Assembly: GCF_027595985.1 (NCBI RefSeq)
Contig: NC_073302.1
Location: 401,743,310 to 401,807,309 of the forward strand
Length of the DNA stretch: 64,000 bases
From: Sorex araneus
Lineage: Eukaryota; Chordata; Mammalia; Eulipotyphla; Soricidae
Direction: 5' to 3'
The position numbers were made by a program, and so were the translations under genes. How positions within the stretch are numbered: the first letter of the stretch is position 1; each line of letters begins with the position of its first letter. Below, piece by piece: positions 15,142 through 25,893 of this stretch. The notes beneath the pieces were generated by a model. That model had not been told where the DNA came from. It saw only the letters and a list, made by a program, of their open reading frames with translations, and did no database searches.

Positions 15142-16415
15142 CACTGTAGCACTGTCTTCCAATTGTTCATGGATTTGCTGGAGCCTAATGTTTCATTGTA
15201 AGACTTGTTGTTACTGTTTTTGGCATATGGAATTCACCACGGGTAGCTTGCCAGGCTCTGCTGTGTGGGCGGGAGGGGCGGAGGAATCAAACCCATGTCC
15301 GCCTGTGCAAGGCAAACACCCTACCTGCTGTGTAGGATAACATAGCCTCAGGTAGTTTAGGTTTATTGGGTTATTCCCATCACAGTGCTCCCATTCCTGT
15401 GTTTATTTGTAACTTCTTTCTAAGTGTTCTGTTGACTTGTAAATACTATTTTTCTCTTCTCCTTGAGTCCTCTGCATAGTTTATTCAGAGCCATGTCCTT
15501 TTGGATGGGCACAGGAAGACTTGTAGCAAATGCCATGCTTTTGTAACCTGGGAGTCATTTGATTCTACATGATAGTTTCCTCCTGGGCATCTGTTCTCTC
15601 GACCTAAACTATCCTTACTTCCTACCACCCCAAAAGCAGGGTCCCAACGAGGGACGGGGCGGACCCAGGACAAGCAGTGAGTTATGTGCTACTCCGGCAT
15701 AGAGATGGGCCTGGCCAAAGTGCCTAATGCTTAACTATAAGTTAAGAGCTTGGTCATGGACAAATGCTGTCATGATCCAAAAAGTAATAACTAGATTTGG
15801 ACCCTGTTAGGGTTAGGAATGATTAATCTGGCCTGAGTACTATAGTCTGAGTCTGTGGCAAGGTGTTGCCAGGAGAGCTGCCCTACAAGCCTCAATGTAT
15901 CTCTTACTAAGTCCATACAAAATAACTAGTATTTTGTCCTAGTTGATGGAGTTCTTGGACTGAGGAAAAGAGAAAAACACCTTAAGAGGTATTTTGCCTG
16001 CAGGCTGACAGGAAGGGCTCTGGAATACCTCTAGGTGGTGTCTCCTGTGCTTTCTTATGTTGATTTTGCTACCAGACTGGGTGTGGCCCAGAGGGCAAGG
16101 GGGAGAGAGACAAGTAGGGGGAGAGAGAGACTAGTGAGGAAGGAGCAGAATCCAGAGAGGAGAATCCAGAGAGCAGGAGGGATGAGGAGCTAGGAAGGAA
16201 AAGTGCGAGAGATGAGAGAGACTGAAGATTGAATAAACGGTAACTAATGAGCAACCAGCTTGGTCCTCGTTCCTTCACCTGCCCAACACTATCGACCTCC
16301 CTGGGGTGGGGGAAGCAGTGTGAGACTACCGAATGCGGGCTGCGGGAGACATGGAACACCGCTGCCCTGTGCCCCTTTTTTGTGATTGCACACCGCTGTG
16401 CTATCATTTCAGTCC
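15142..16415 (-). mobile_element. SINE-B, antisense, split by the solo LTR
   Basis: The 3' part and body lie at 15142-15330 (TTGTTACTGTTTTTGGCATA, GGTAGCTTGCCAGGCTCTGC) and the head remnant at 16393-16415 (GCTGTGCTATCATTTCAGTC). The outer flanks CCCTAGACATAA (15130-15141) and CCCTACACATAA (16416-16427) are a 12-bp TSD with one mismatch, which shows that both halves belong to one insertion. Confidence 0.8.
15331..16392 (+). mobile_element. Solo LTR of an endogenous retrovirus, 1,062 bp
   Basis: The element begins TGTAGGATAA and ends GATTGCACA (TG...CA termini). It is flanked by 6-bp duplications, CTGCTG at 15325-15330 and CCGCTG at 16393-16398, differing by one C-to-T change. It interrupts an antisense SINE-B whose pieces lie on both sides. 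AATAAA at 16232-16237, followed by a pyrimidine- and GC-rich stretch, fits an R/U5 border and sets the plus orientation. A 6-bp duplication is typical of class II (ERVK-like) elements. No gag, pol or env frame is present, so it is a recombined solo LTR. The family is unassigned. Confidence 0.75.
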
Positions 16416-17141
16416 CCCTACACATAAAATTCTAGAAATTCTGTTGCTGAGGGGCTAAATGTTGTCCTGCTTTGCCCTTCCTTCCGCAGGTGTTGGCTGT
16501 CCTCTGTTGCCACCACTTACATGTGTAGTGAAAAGTAGAAGCAGAACACTGTGGTGTTTTTTCCAGGCCCGACTTCAATGAGAACATTGCTGTGAATGCA
16601 AACCAACCACTGCATAATTTATGAGACTGTTTATTTTCAATTTCCTGGAACATGGCAATATGTTCTCTGTGGATTTAATAATCAAGGTACTGCCTCATTA
16701 ATAACCTTTCCCAAAAAGTTACCTTGGCTAAGATCATTTGACTTCTGCTTTTCTATTTAATCTAAGTTTGCATCATGAACTCTGAAGACCCTGCTAGTGA
16801 GGAGCAAAAAGATATCAACTGTTGTTATTAATCATATTAAAGTTCAAGTATGCCTTACTCACACTATTAATCACACAGAAGGTCAAATTATACTACTGAG
16901 GATAAATACTAAATCACTATTTAAACAAACCTAAAATATTGATCCCCAGGTGTTAAAGCTTTTAAAGCCAGTTCCATAAAATTTAACATTAAATAATTTT
17001 TAAATGTCCCAATCAATGCTATTTCAATAAATATAGTTGAATTATAATAATTTAATTATCTTTTAAACAGTTCAATTATTTAACAATTTAAAATAAACTT
17101 AAACAAACTATTAAACAGCTTGTTTAAAAAAATGCAATTAA

Positions 17142-17306
17142 GAGGCTGGAGCGATAGTACAGCAGGTAGGGCGTTTGCCTTGCATGGGGCAGACCCGGGT
17201 TCAATTCCCAGCATCCCATATGGTCTCCTGAGCACCGCCAGAAGTGATTCCTGAGTGCAGAGACAGGAGTCAGCCCTGAGCATCGTCGGGTGTGACCCAA
17301 AAAGCA

Positions 17307-17309
<3 letters not shown>
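17142..17309 (+). mobile_element. SINE-A, sense, followed by (TA)n
   Basis: GAGGCTGGAGCGATAGTACA to GTGTGACCCAAAAAGCAAAA. Its tail grades into a (TA) microsatellite at 17310-17342. Confidence 0.9.

Positions 17310-17342
<33 letters not shown>
17310..17342. repeat. (TA)n microsatellite
   Basis: About 16 TA units grown from a SINE-A tail. Confidence 0.96.
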
Positions 17343-17346
<4 letters not shown>

Positions 17347-17589
17347 TAAGGGTCCACCTCTTTGTATGCAACAGAGTAGAAAACAATATAAACTATTCTT
17401 TACTCCCATTTTACCACAAACCATGCTGGTCATATTTAGAAAAATGCACCAGAAACATAAACTTTCAGTAGCTAAATACATTTCAGCTAAAACAGTAACT
17501 ATGAACAACTAATAATCGCTGTTCTATTTATTGAGCACCTACTGATCTTTGACAGACAGGGTAGGGTAACAGATACTTACTGTAATATT

Positions 17590-17835
17590 GGATTGGAGCG
17601 ACAGCACAGTGGGTAGAGCGTTTGCCTTCCAAAACCAAACCGGGTTCAAGTCCTTCATTCCTCTCGGAGAGCCTGGCAAGCTACCGAGAGTATCCCACCC
17701 ACACGGCAGAGCCTGGTAAGCTACCATGGCATATTCAATATACCAAAAACAATAACAAGTCTCACAATGGAGATGTTATTGGTGCCCGTTTGAGCAAATC
17801 GATGAATAACAGGACGACAGTGCTACAGTGCTATT
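17590..17835 (+). mobile_element. SINE-B, full length
   Basis: The most complete B copy: head GACAGCACAGTGGGTAGAGC, B-box region CCGGGTTCAAGTCC, then GAGAGCCTGGCAAGCTACCG and the GACAGTGCTACAGTGCTA end. It shows that the B body is joined to a head like that of SINE-A. Confidence 0.87.
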
Positions 17836-18050
17836 GTGAAATTAGATGGTTATGATATTTTTTTAAAAGGTAAGGCATGACATACAGAAGAACCAAACAA
17901 ACTAGATTGCTGTCATTTGCTCAGCTGCTGCAGTATATAAAACAAAACAACAAATGAAAATATTTTCAAGTCAGTTATCCTCAGTGATGTTTTAGAAAAA
18001 GAAAATTTTTTAAAGGCAAAATGTGTTTATTCAGGAAAGAAAGGAAGGGA

Positions 18051-18053
<3 letters not shown>

Positions 18054-18086
<33 letters not shown>

Positions 18087-18110
18087 AGAGAAGAGAGAGA
18101 GAAAGAACTT
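18054..18110. repeat. (GA)n microsatellite
   Basis: GA repeats with a few AGAAGAG interruptions. Confidence 0.95.
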
Positions 18111-18879
18111 CAGCATGGAAAAAAGTGGTACACATCCCAAGGAGGGATGATGAGGGTTATGTTCCCTGATGTTCTAGAAATTCTATGGTGATTATAAATC
18201 ATTTCATTAGCACTTAGTTTACAACAAGCTTTTAAATATTATTTGTAACCTCAGCTACATTTAGTACTACACAAAATACTAAATGCAACTGAAGAAAAAT
18301 CTATGTAACTGGACTTCATCAAAATGATCTCTCTTGAATTTTTGAATGAACACTGAGATAGAAGTATACGTCCTTGATGGTGCTAGATCAATGTATGACT
18401 GAAACTGGATCATGAACAGCTTTGTAACTGTGAAAAAAAAAAGTCCTTGCTTACATTACATAATGCTTTAACTACAAGGAATGCTGTCAGTTTCTGATTT
18501 TTAGATAAACTGAACTGCGGTGTGAATTCATAAAAAGTGACAGATACTTATATTAAAAATATTTTAAATGATGAAAGAACTTAATCTTTAAATTATGTAA
18601 ACAACAAGCAATTCTCTAAATACTGAAGTATTTACCAGAAAACTTTAGCTCTCCTAGTCTTCAAATGTTGAGTTGCTCAACAGATGACATTCACTAAGCA
18701 TTACAGGGACAACCTCCCAAAGTGTTCTCATTTATTTCTGAGAGAGCTGTAGAGAAATTTCCACTGTTTAGAATACTTTCCCCCACCATTTCTACCCAGG
18801 AAACTATTTAATAACAATATCTGTATCAAGAGCAAGTATAAAATTTAGGTGTAATTTAAAAGTTAAAAAAAAGTGATGG

Positions 18880-19690
18880 TATTAAAAATTTTTCTCACTG
18901 GAATTATGTGTTTGAGAAACCATCATTAACAGTATTGCAAATCAAAACCAGAAAATGAGCTTCCATATGACCTCGCAATACCACTCTGGGAATATATCCC
19001 GATGGTGCAAAAAAGCACAGTAGAAATGACATCTGCACCTGTATGTTCATTGCAGCACTGTTCATAATAGCCAGAATTTGGAAACTACCAGAGTGCCCAA
19101 GAACAGATGACTGGTGAAAGAAACTTTGGTACATCTACACAATGGAATACTATGCAGCTATTAGGAAAGATGAAGTTATGAAATTTGCTTATAAGTGTGT
19201 GGTCATAGAGAGTATCATGCTAAGTGAAATGAATCAGAGAAGGACAGACATAGAATGACTGCACTTATTTGTGGAATATAAAATAACATAATCTGAGACT
19301 GACAGCCAAGGACAGTAGACACAAGGGCCACGAATATTGCTGCATAGTTGGAAGCCTGTCTCATGAGCTACGTGAGAAGGCAGCTGGAATAAAGAATGGA
19401 TCAGGAAGTCAATGATGGTTCGAGGAATCGTTTGGGATGGGAAATGTGTGCTGAAAGTAGATAAAGGATCAAATGTGATAGCCTCTCAGTATCTATACTG
19501 CAAACCATAATGCCCATAAAGTAGAGAATATGGAGGAAATTGTGTGCCATAGAGGAAGGGTGAGGGTTGGAAAGCGGGGGAGTATACTGGGCACATTGGT
19601 GGTGGAGAATGTGCACTGGTGGAAGAATGGGTGTTCAATCATTGTATGACTGTAATTCAAACATGAAAACTTTGTAACTGTATCTCACAG
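18880..19690 (+). mobile_element. L1 3' part: end of ORF2 plus 3' UTR
   Basis: The motifs CAATACCACTCTGGG, TGTTCATTGCAGCACTGTTC and ACACAATGGAATACTATGCA are the end of mammalian L1 ORF2, here decayed by stops. They are followed by a 3' UTR ending TTTGTAACTGTATCTCACAG. A SINE-A follows at 19711. 5' truncated. Confidence 0.85.
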
Positions 19691-19710
19691 TGATTCAAAA
19701 CACACACACA

Positions 19711-19877
19711 GGGGCTGGAGTGATAGCACAGCGGGTAGGGCGTTTGCCTTGCACGAGGCCGACCCAGGTTCAAATCCCAGCATCCCATATGGTCCCCTGA
19801 GCACCGCCAGGGGTGATTCCTGATTAGCCAGGAGTGACCCTTGTGTATTGCTGGGTGTGACCCCAAAAAGCAAAAAA
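19711..19877 (+). mobile_element. SINE-A, sense, in a (CA)n tract
   Basis: GGGGCTGGAGTGATAGCACA to GACCCCAAAAAGCAAAAAAA, flanked by CA repeats on both sides; a few bases of body are missing after ATTCCTGA. It follows the end of the 18.9-kb L1. Confidence 0.9.
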
Positions 19878-19989
19878 AAAAAAAACCCCACCAAAACACA
19901 TACACACACACACACACACACAATCCCCCAGTATTGTAAATCACAGAATCTTAATTAAAAAAATTGTTTTTTTAAAATTTCGTCTGTCA

Positions 19990-20053
19990 AACATGAGCCT
20001 CCCATACATAAAGCATGAGTTCCGGGCCCTTTGAACCATCTCCTCAGCCCCCA
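19990..20053 (-). mobile_element. SINE-A relic, antisense head
   Basis: GAACCATCTCCTCAGCCCCC ends a short head-like segment. Confidence 0.35.
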
Positions 20054-21016
20054 AACCAAAAACTTTAAATCACCTATTTGTCAATAAGAGGTTCTTTTAA
20101 AGAATCACCAAACACTATAGTGAGAACTGACAGAAACCTCACTTAACCAACACTAGATACAGAAAAAACATTAGGGTCCCTGATTTCTATGTTCTAGCCA
20201 GAGAATATGGACTAATGCTAATTAAAATAACCCAACAATATTATTTACTCTTGATTATATGCTAGACATACCTTCCAAGCTCAAATTTATTTAATCCACA
20301 TAACTTTGTAAGTAGATTTTACTGCCTAACCTCATATTATTGTTACAAAAATTTAAATTGCACGAAGTTAAACAATAAACAGAATTCAAATCCAGGAAGA
20401 TTTAGATTCACAGTCCTCGCCCTTCTGTAATTAAGTCATATACTCATACAAAACTCCCTTATGTCTCGGGCCTTGGCTCTGATAGATAAGAACTACCTGG
20501 GAAGGATGGCGTTTCTCTTCTACTGACCTTCCATGGTTAATGCTAACAGGGAAGCTATGTGTTCCAGTTAAGAAAGCAAATTAGAATATACAAAAATCTT
20601 TATAAGATCTAAGTTATTCAGCTCTAAAAATACATAAACTAGTTAATGTTAGCAAATTACAAGACAACTATAGGAATTAAATGTGCTCATACATATTGAG
20701 TTAACAACAGTAACAGACACACAAGACTTGAATAAATGATAGCAATTATGTCCCTTCTGTGGATTTCTAATGTTTCCTTTTCCTTCATACTGCAACAAGG
20801 GACAAAGAAATGTCTAATCTTATTTGCATTCTTTTAGTGTTCATCAAAGTATGTACACTGGTTTATTTTTCTGAAGCATCACTCTGACTAAACCATGTGT
20901 ACCTAATGAGTCAAGATTACAGCACCTTTCTTATTTACATATTTCTAATAATTTACTATAAATAGTATAAAAAGCTGTATCCTATTTTTAAAGCACTGTA
21001 AATGTCAAGAGCTTTA

Positions 21017-21188
21017 TTTTTATTTTTTTATTTTGGAGGCCACACCCGGTGAAGCTCAGCGTGACTTCTAGCTTTGCATTCAGGAAATAATCCTGGTGGT
21101 ACTTATGGGATCATATGAGACGCCAGGGATCAAACCCGGGTGACCAGGTGCAAGGTAAACGCCCTATCTGCTGTACTATCGCTCTGGG
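21017..21188 (-). mobile_element. SINE-A, antisense, 17-bp TSD
   Basis: GGCCACACCCGGTGAAGCTC to GCTGTACTATCGCTCTGGG. TSD AAATGTCAAGARCTTTA at 21000-21016 and 21189-21205, one mismatch. Confidence 0.88.
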
Positions 21189-21402
21189 AAATGTCAAGAA
21201 CTTTAACATCTCTTGGCTACTTAAATACTTGTGTATTTTATGAAATACCTAATATATTATTGCCTTTTATTCAATCAAATAAAAAACCTGACTGTTAAAA
21301 AATCCTTGGGCAAACCATAAGGGCCAAAAGGAAGAGAAAGGAGAAAGAAAGGGGAGTTGGGGAGGGGAAAGAGAGGGAGAAAGGGAGAGAGGGAGGTAGG
21401 GG

Positions 21403-21508
<106 letters not shown>

Positions 21509-21514
21509 AAATGT

Positions 21515-21662
21515 GGGGCTGGGGCTGGAGTGATAGCACAGCAGGTAGGGTGTTCGCCTTGCACGCGGCCGACCCGGGTTCGATTCCCAGCATCCCATAT
21601 GGTCCCCTGTGCATCGCCAGGTGCCAGGTGTGACCCAAAAAGCAAAAAAAAAAAAAAAAAAA
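21515..21662 (+). mobile_element. SINE-A, sense, internal deletion
   Basis: Head and first half are near consensus, but after CATATGGTCCCCTG the text jumps to TGCATCGCCAGGTGCCAGGT, removing about 45 bp. GGGGCTGG is doubled at the start. A18 tail. Confidence 0.9.
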
Positions 21663-21669
21663 GATAAAT

Positions 21670-21849
21670 GTAGGGATGGAGCATTAGCACAGAGGGTAGC
21701 AGAGGGTAGGCTGTTTGCCTTGCACGTAGCCGACCCAGGTTTGATTCCCAGCATCCCATATCGTCCCCTGAGCACCACCAGGGGGTAATTCCTGAGTACA
21801 GAGCCAGGAGTAACCCCTGTGCATCGCCAGGTGTGGACGCCCCCCTCAA
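21670..21849 (+). mobile_element. SINE-A, sense, with 10-bp head duplication
   Basis: The A-box region reads CAGAGGGTAGCAGAGGGTAG (a short tandem duplication). The body is near consensus to GTGCATCGCCAGGTGTGGAC. Confidence 0.88.
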
Positions 21850-21956
21850 ATGTATCTTATATGTAGATCTATTTTAATAAAAAATATACTATGACCTATT
21901 TTAATAAAGAATATACTATCTGTGAAGTAAAAAAAAAAATTTCTTTTTAAATCTTT

Positions 21957-22128
21957 GGGGCTAGAGCAATGGTACAGCGAGTAGGATGTTTGCCTTGCAC
22001 ATGGTCAACCTGGGTTAAAACCCCCAGGATTCCATATGATTCCCACAAACACCGCCAAGAGTAATTCCTGGATACAGAGCCAGGAATAACCCCTGAGAAT
22101 TGCCGGATGTGATCCAAAAAGAAAAGAA
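21957..22128 (+). mobile_element. SINE-A, sense
   Basis: GGGGCTAGAGCAATGGTACA, AGAGTAATTCCTGGATACAG and GATGTGATCCAAAAAGAAAA. Confidence 0.83.
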
Positions 22129-22287
22129 AACAAAACAAAAAATCCTAGCTTCCCCCACCATTAGAAAGTAAATTAAAATCAAAAGAAAGTTGTTTCTACC
22201 TTGCCCAGATTCCCCAGAATTAGAATCTATGGATCTGGATCAATTAAGAAAAAGTTTGTTGTAATTACAAGAATATAGGTAGTTCCA

Positions 22288-22980
22288 TAAATAAATCTCA
22301 AAAGAGATCAAGAAGCTGCAGGGGTGCTTCCCGACCCCACACCAGGATGAGTCTCGTCCAGGGGACTCTGGAGAGGGGCGTATGAGCCCACCACCCACCC
22401 AAACAGAGCACTTGACAGCCCAAAACCTCCACACTCCACAACTGCTGCCATGCTCAAGGCTGGACTCCAACACTCTGGATAAGCCTCATTCAGAAATTGA
22501 TCTAGTGAAACACTCAGGTATGTGGGTTTTGTGATCTAAATCTCCAGGCTCTCATGGAATAGCAGGTGGACTACTGCCTCTAGCACCAAATAAGCGCATT
22601 AACCTCCCATGATCCAGAGACTCATAGACAAATCTCAAAAGAGATCAACAAGCTGAAAAGATGCTTCCAGACCCCAAAGTCACCGTCCACTAAAATTTAA
22701 CTCCAGCTATATAACCCCATTAAAAAATTTGGACACTCTGGAGCAACATGTAAAACTCTATAAGACTGACATACCATGACAGGCATACAAGGCTTAACCT
22801 GTTAGTTAAGGCTAACTATGTCAGTAATCTCATACAAAGACTCAATAGCTCCATGGTGAGATACAACGATCTTCATATACTTTCTTCTAAGGAAACCTTT
22901 TTCGATCACTTTCAGTGAATTATTCATAACAAGCAACATAAAATAAATTAATGAGGGTCTGCTTTAAAAAAAAAAAAAAG
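22288..22980 (+). mobile_element. Unassigned poly(A)-tailed retrosequence
   Basis: The unit ends in an A13 tract (about 22967-22979) and is flanked by a perfect 15-bp TSD ATATAGGTAGTTCCA (22273-22287 and 22982-22996), so it was inserted by L1-type target-primed reverse transcription. Inside, a segment starting AAATCTCAAAAGAGATCAA recurs at about 22290-22345 and 22630-22690. It has no coding frame of note and does not match the L1 3' ends or SINEs elsewhere in the window. It could be the 3' UTR of another L1 lineage or a reverse-transcribed LTR or noncoding transcript. Confidence 0.7.
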
Positions 22981-23568
22981 GATATAGGTAGTTCCAAAAC
23001 TTCACACTGAGAATGACTGCAGATGTACAGAATTTATACATCTGAAAAATATATCTATGATTAATGATATGGAATCAGGAAAAAAATTTTAAAAAACCCT
23101 TACATATATAGTTTTCATTTAATTTATAATGAAGCATTTATCTAGATAAGACACTGCGAAAGTACTAATCTTTGTCAAGTGCTTTGTAAAGTATGTACAA
23201 TCTTAGGCTGCACAGGCCAGTACTAACTTTTTCTGAGATAACAGAAGGTTCTACAGCTAGTATTTGGGATCAGAACACAAAGTTCTGATTATCATCTATG
23301 TCTTTTCTATTGTGCCACTCTTTTATATAACTTGGCTAGCATTTCTCTAAGAAAAAAATCCATAGATGCTCACATAATTGAAGGAGTATGTGAGGAGAAA
23401 GGGAAGTAGGAGGGAAATGAATCCAATTAATGGAGAAATGATATTTTCTCTACCTCCTACATCAGTCACATTGTGTGCTTTTTGTATTAAAAAATCCTAT
23501 AATCATAAAATTTAGTTAGGTGTATCTGTTACTAGCCCCTAAAATCCCTTTATCATACTAACATATTA

Positions 23569-23630
23569 ATTCCTAAGTGCAGATCCCGAGTAGCCCCTCA
23601 GCAACGCCAGGTGTGACCACCCCCCCCCAA
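23569..23630 (+). mobile_element. SINE-A 3' fragment, sense
   Basis: ATTCCTAAGTGCAGATCCCG and GCAACGCCAGGTGTGACCAC only. 5' truncated. Confidence 0.65.
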
Positions 23631-23695
23631 ACAAACTACAACTCTTGAGCAATGTCAAGAAGAGACAAAGTCAGCTGCAAGAAAATAATCTAAGT

Positions 23696-23880
23696 GGCGC
23701 TGTAGCAATAGCACAGTGGGTAGGGCGTTTGCCTTGCACGCAGCCTACCGGGGTCCGATTCCCAGCATCCTATATGGTCCCGAGTACCGCCAGGAGTGAT
23801 TCCTGACTGCAGAGGCAGGAGTAACCCCTGTGCAGAGCCACGTGTGACCCAAAAAGCAAAAAAAAAATAAAAATAAAAAT
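23696..23880 (+). mobile_element. SINE-A, sense, young
   Basis: AGCAATAGCACAGTGGGTAG to GTGTGACCCAAAAAGCAAAA with an A-rich tail. ATCTAAGT recurs on both sides as a probable TSD. Confidence 0.88.
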
Positions 23881-24445
23881 AAAAAAATATCTAAGTATCA
23901 ATAATTTCAACAGCTGAATGAAACACATTCAATAAATATCCCTTATATCAAGATTTCAGGATGACAACTAAAAACAAGATATATTAATCTGAGGATCACG
24001 TACTGTAAATCTTTTTAAAAAGAAAAAAAGCAAGAGAAAGCAGCTCTACTACTGTTATGAAAGGAATACATATAAACTTATCAGTAGGAGCACTACCAGG
24101 GGATACCTGACCTAGGCTCTGGGGGATTACTGAGATGTTCTCAAGGGGAAGATACTAGAAACAATCTCATTTAGTACTTTGTTATAAAGAGCAGAAGTGG
24201 CCTTTCAAGCATTAAGTTTTTTTAAAAAAAAAGATAAAAGAACTGAGGCACTCTTCTAAATCGTGGCACTTGCTGGAAAGATGGAATCAGAAAACAAGAG
24301 AAATTGGGGATGGGAGGAATAAACAAAGAAGTTTTAAAAGACAACTAGAATTAGATTTGTATCAAACAAACAATGGTCTCGTAAAGAAACCTGGAATTTA
24401 TGCCATATCTAAGAAGAACTCTTTAAAGAGTCTCATTAAAAATTA

Positions 24446-24610
24446 AGAAGTGATAGTACAGCAGATAGGGCACTTGCCTTACACGTGGCGAACCTGAGTT
24501 TGATCCTCGGCATCCAATATGTGCCCTGAGCACCACCGGGGATAATTCCTGAGTGCAAAATCAGAAGAAACCCCTGAGCACAGTGGGGCGTTGCCCAACC
24601 CTCCCAAAAA
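24446..24610 (+). mobile_element. SINE-A, sense
   Basis: GTGATAGTACAGCAGATAGG, AATTCCTGAGTGCAAAATCA and a Cs/As tail. Confidence 0.75.
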
Positions 24611-24616
24611 AAATTG

Positions 24617-24765
24617 ACAAGGAGCTTGCACAACAGTCGAGCACATGCTTTGCATGCAGGAGAACCAGGGTTGATCTCAGGCACCAAGAGTCCCCGAACA
24701 CTGTTGCCAGGAGTAGATCCTGAGCTTGGTGCTTCTGAGCATTGCTGCGTGTGCCCTCCCTCCAG
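24617..24765 (+). mobile_element. SINE-A, sense, old
   Basis: CACATGCTTTGCATGCAGGA, GTTGCCAGGAGTAGATCCTG and GCATTGCTGCGTGTGCCCTC. Confidence 0.6.
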
Positions 24766-24956
24766 AGAGTGGTGTGATCAAACTTTCATTTTATAAAAAT
24801 CATTCTGGTGACTGAAAACATTTAACTGGAAAAAAAGAAAGCAAGAAAATAAAATAAAATAAAAAGAACAGAAGAATAATAGAGAGATCATGGCAGATTT
24901 GAGAAATGCTTAGCAGATAAAAGTAGTAACAGAAAAGTAACTGGTGAAGAATTTTA

Positions 24957-25607
24957 TTTTATTTTATTTTTTTTTTTTTTTACATTCTTCTTTTTTTTTT
25001 ATTTTTTTTATTTTTTTTTTTTATTTTTAATTAGAGAATCACCGTGAGGGTACAGTTACAGATTTATACACTTTTGTGCTTATACTTCCCTCATACAAAG
25101 TTTGGGAACCCCTCCCTTCACCAGTGCCCATTCTCCACCACCTGTAAACCCAGTGTCCCTCCCACCCTCCCCAATCCCATCTCCCCCCCACCCCACCCTG
25201 CCACTGTGGCAAGGCATTCCCTTCTGTTTTCTCTCTCTAATTAGCTGTTGTGGTTTGCAATAAAGGTGTTGAGTGGCCGCTGTGCTCAGTCTCTAGCCCT
25301 CATTCAGCCCGCAACTCCCTTCCCCCACATGGCCTTCGACTACAATGTAGTTGGTGATCGATTCTCTGTGTTGACCTTTCCCCGGAACGTGAGGGCAGCC
25401 TCGAAGCCATGGAGTCAACCTCCTGGTACTTATTTCTACAGTTCTTGGGTGTTAGTCTCCCACTCTGTTATTCTAAATACCATAGATGAGTGCAATCTTT
25501 CTATGTCTGTCTCTCTCTTTCTGGCCTGCCTCAGCGCGGAGAAGCCCCCTCCCCGCCCCCTGCCCGCCGCGGCTCGGGGCTTCTCCTGAAGCCCCTGCCT
25601 GGCACCT
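24957..25607 (-). mobile_element. L1 3' end, minus strand, with 15-bp TSD
   Basis: T-rich left end (the poly(A) tail on the minus strand), then the shrew-type L1 3' UTR shared with 30159-30680. Perfect TSD TGGTGAAGAATTTTA at 24942-24956 and 25608-25622. Severely 5' truncated. The far end (25541-25605) is GC-rich, with G runs on the minus strand that could form a G-quadruplex. Lies in the same orientation as PHTF2. Confidence 0.85.
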
Positions 25608-25795
25608 TGGTGAAGAATTTTAGAGGAAAATTTATATGAGTTACCCTGGAGGCTTAAAAATAATTTAATTATAGCACCAAAAAGTATGACAGCTATTTGT
25701 TTGCATGATGGTCTCCCATGATACAGAGTTGGCTCCTGATAAACAGAGGCCGCAGTTCGTCCATCATAATGCTACTTAAATATAAATGGGGAATG

Positions 25796-25893
25796 GGAGC
25801 GTGGCTCAGCAATAAAATGAGCTATATAAGTAAAGCAGCTATATGAGGCCCTGGAGTCAATTCCTCGACTTGGTGCAAATTCTACCAGGACAT
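25796..25893 (+). mobile_element. tRNA-like monomer (ID-like), sense
   Basis: GGAGCGTGGCTCAGCAATAA and GAGGCCCTGGAGTCAATTCC resemble a tRNA-type A and B box without the SINE-A body. Rodent ID elements look similar; here it may be an ancient relic or a head-only SINE. Confidence 0.4.
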
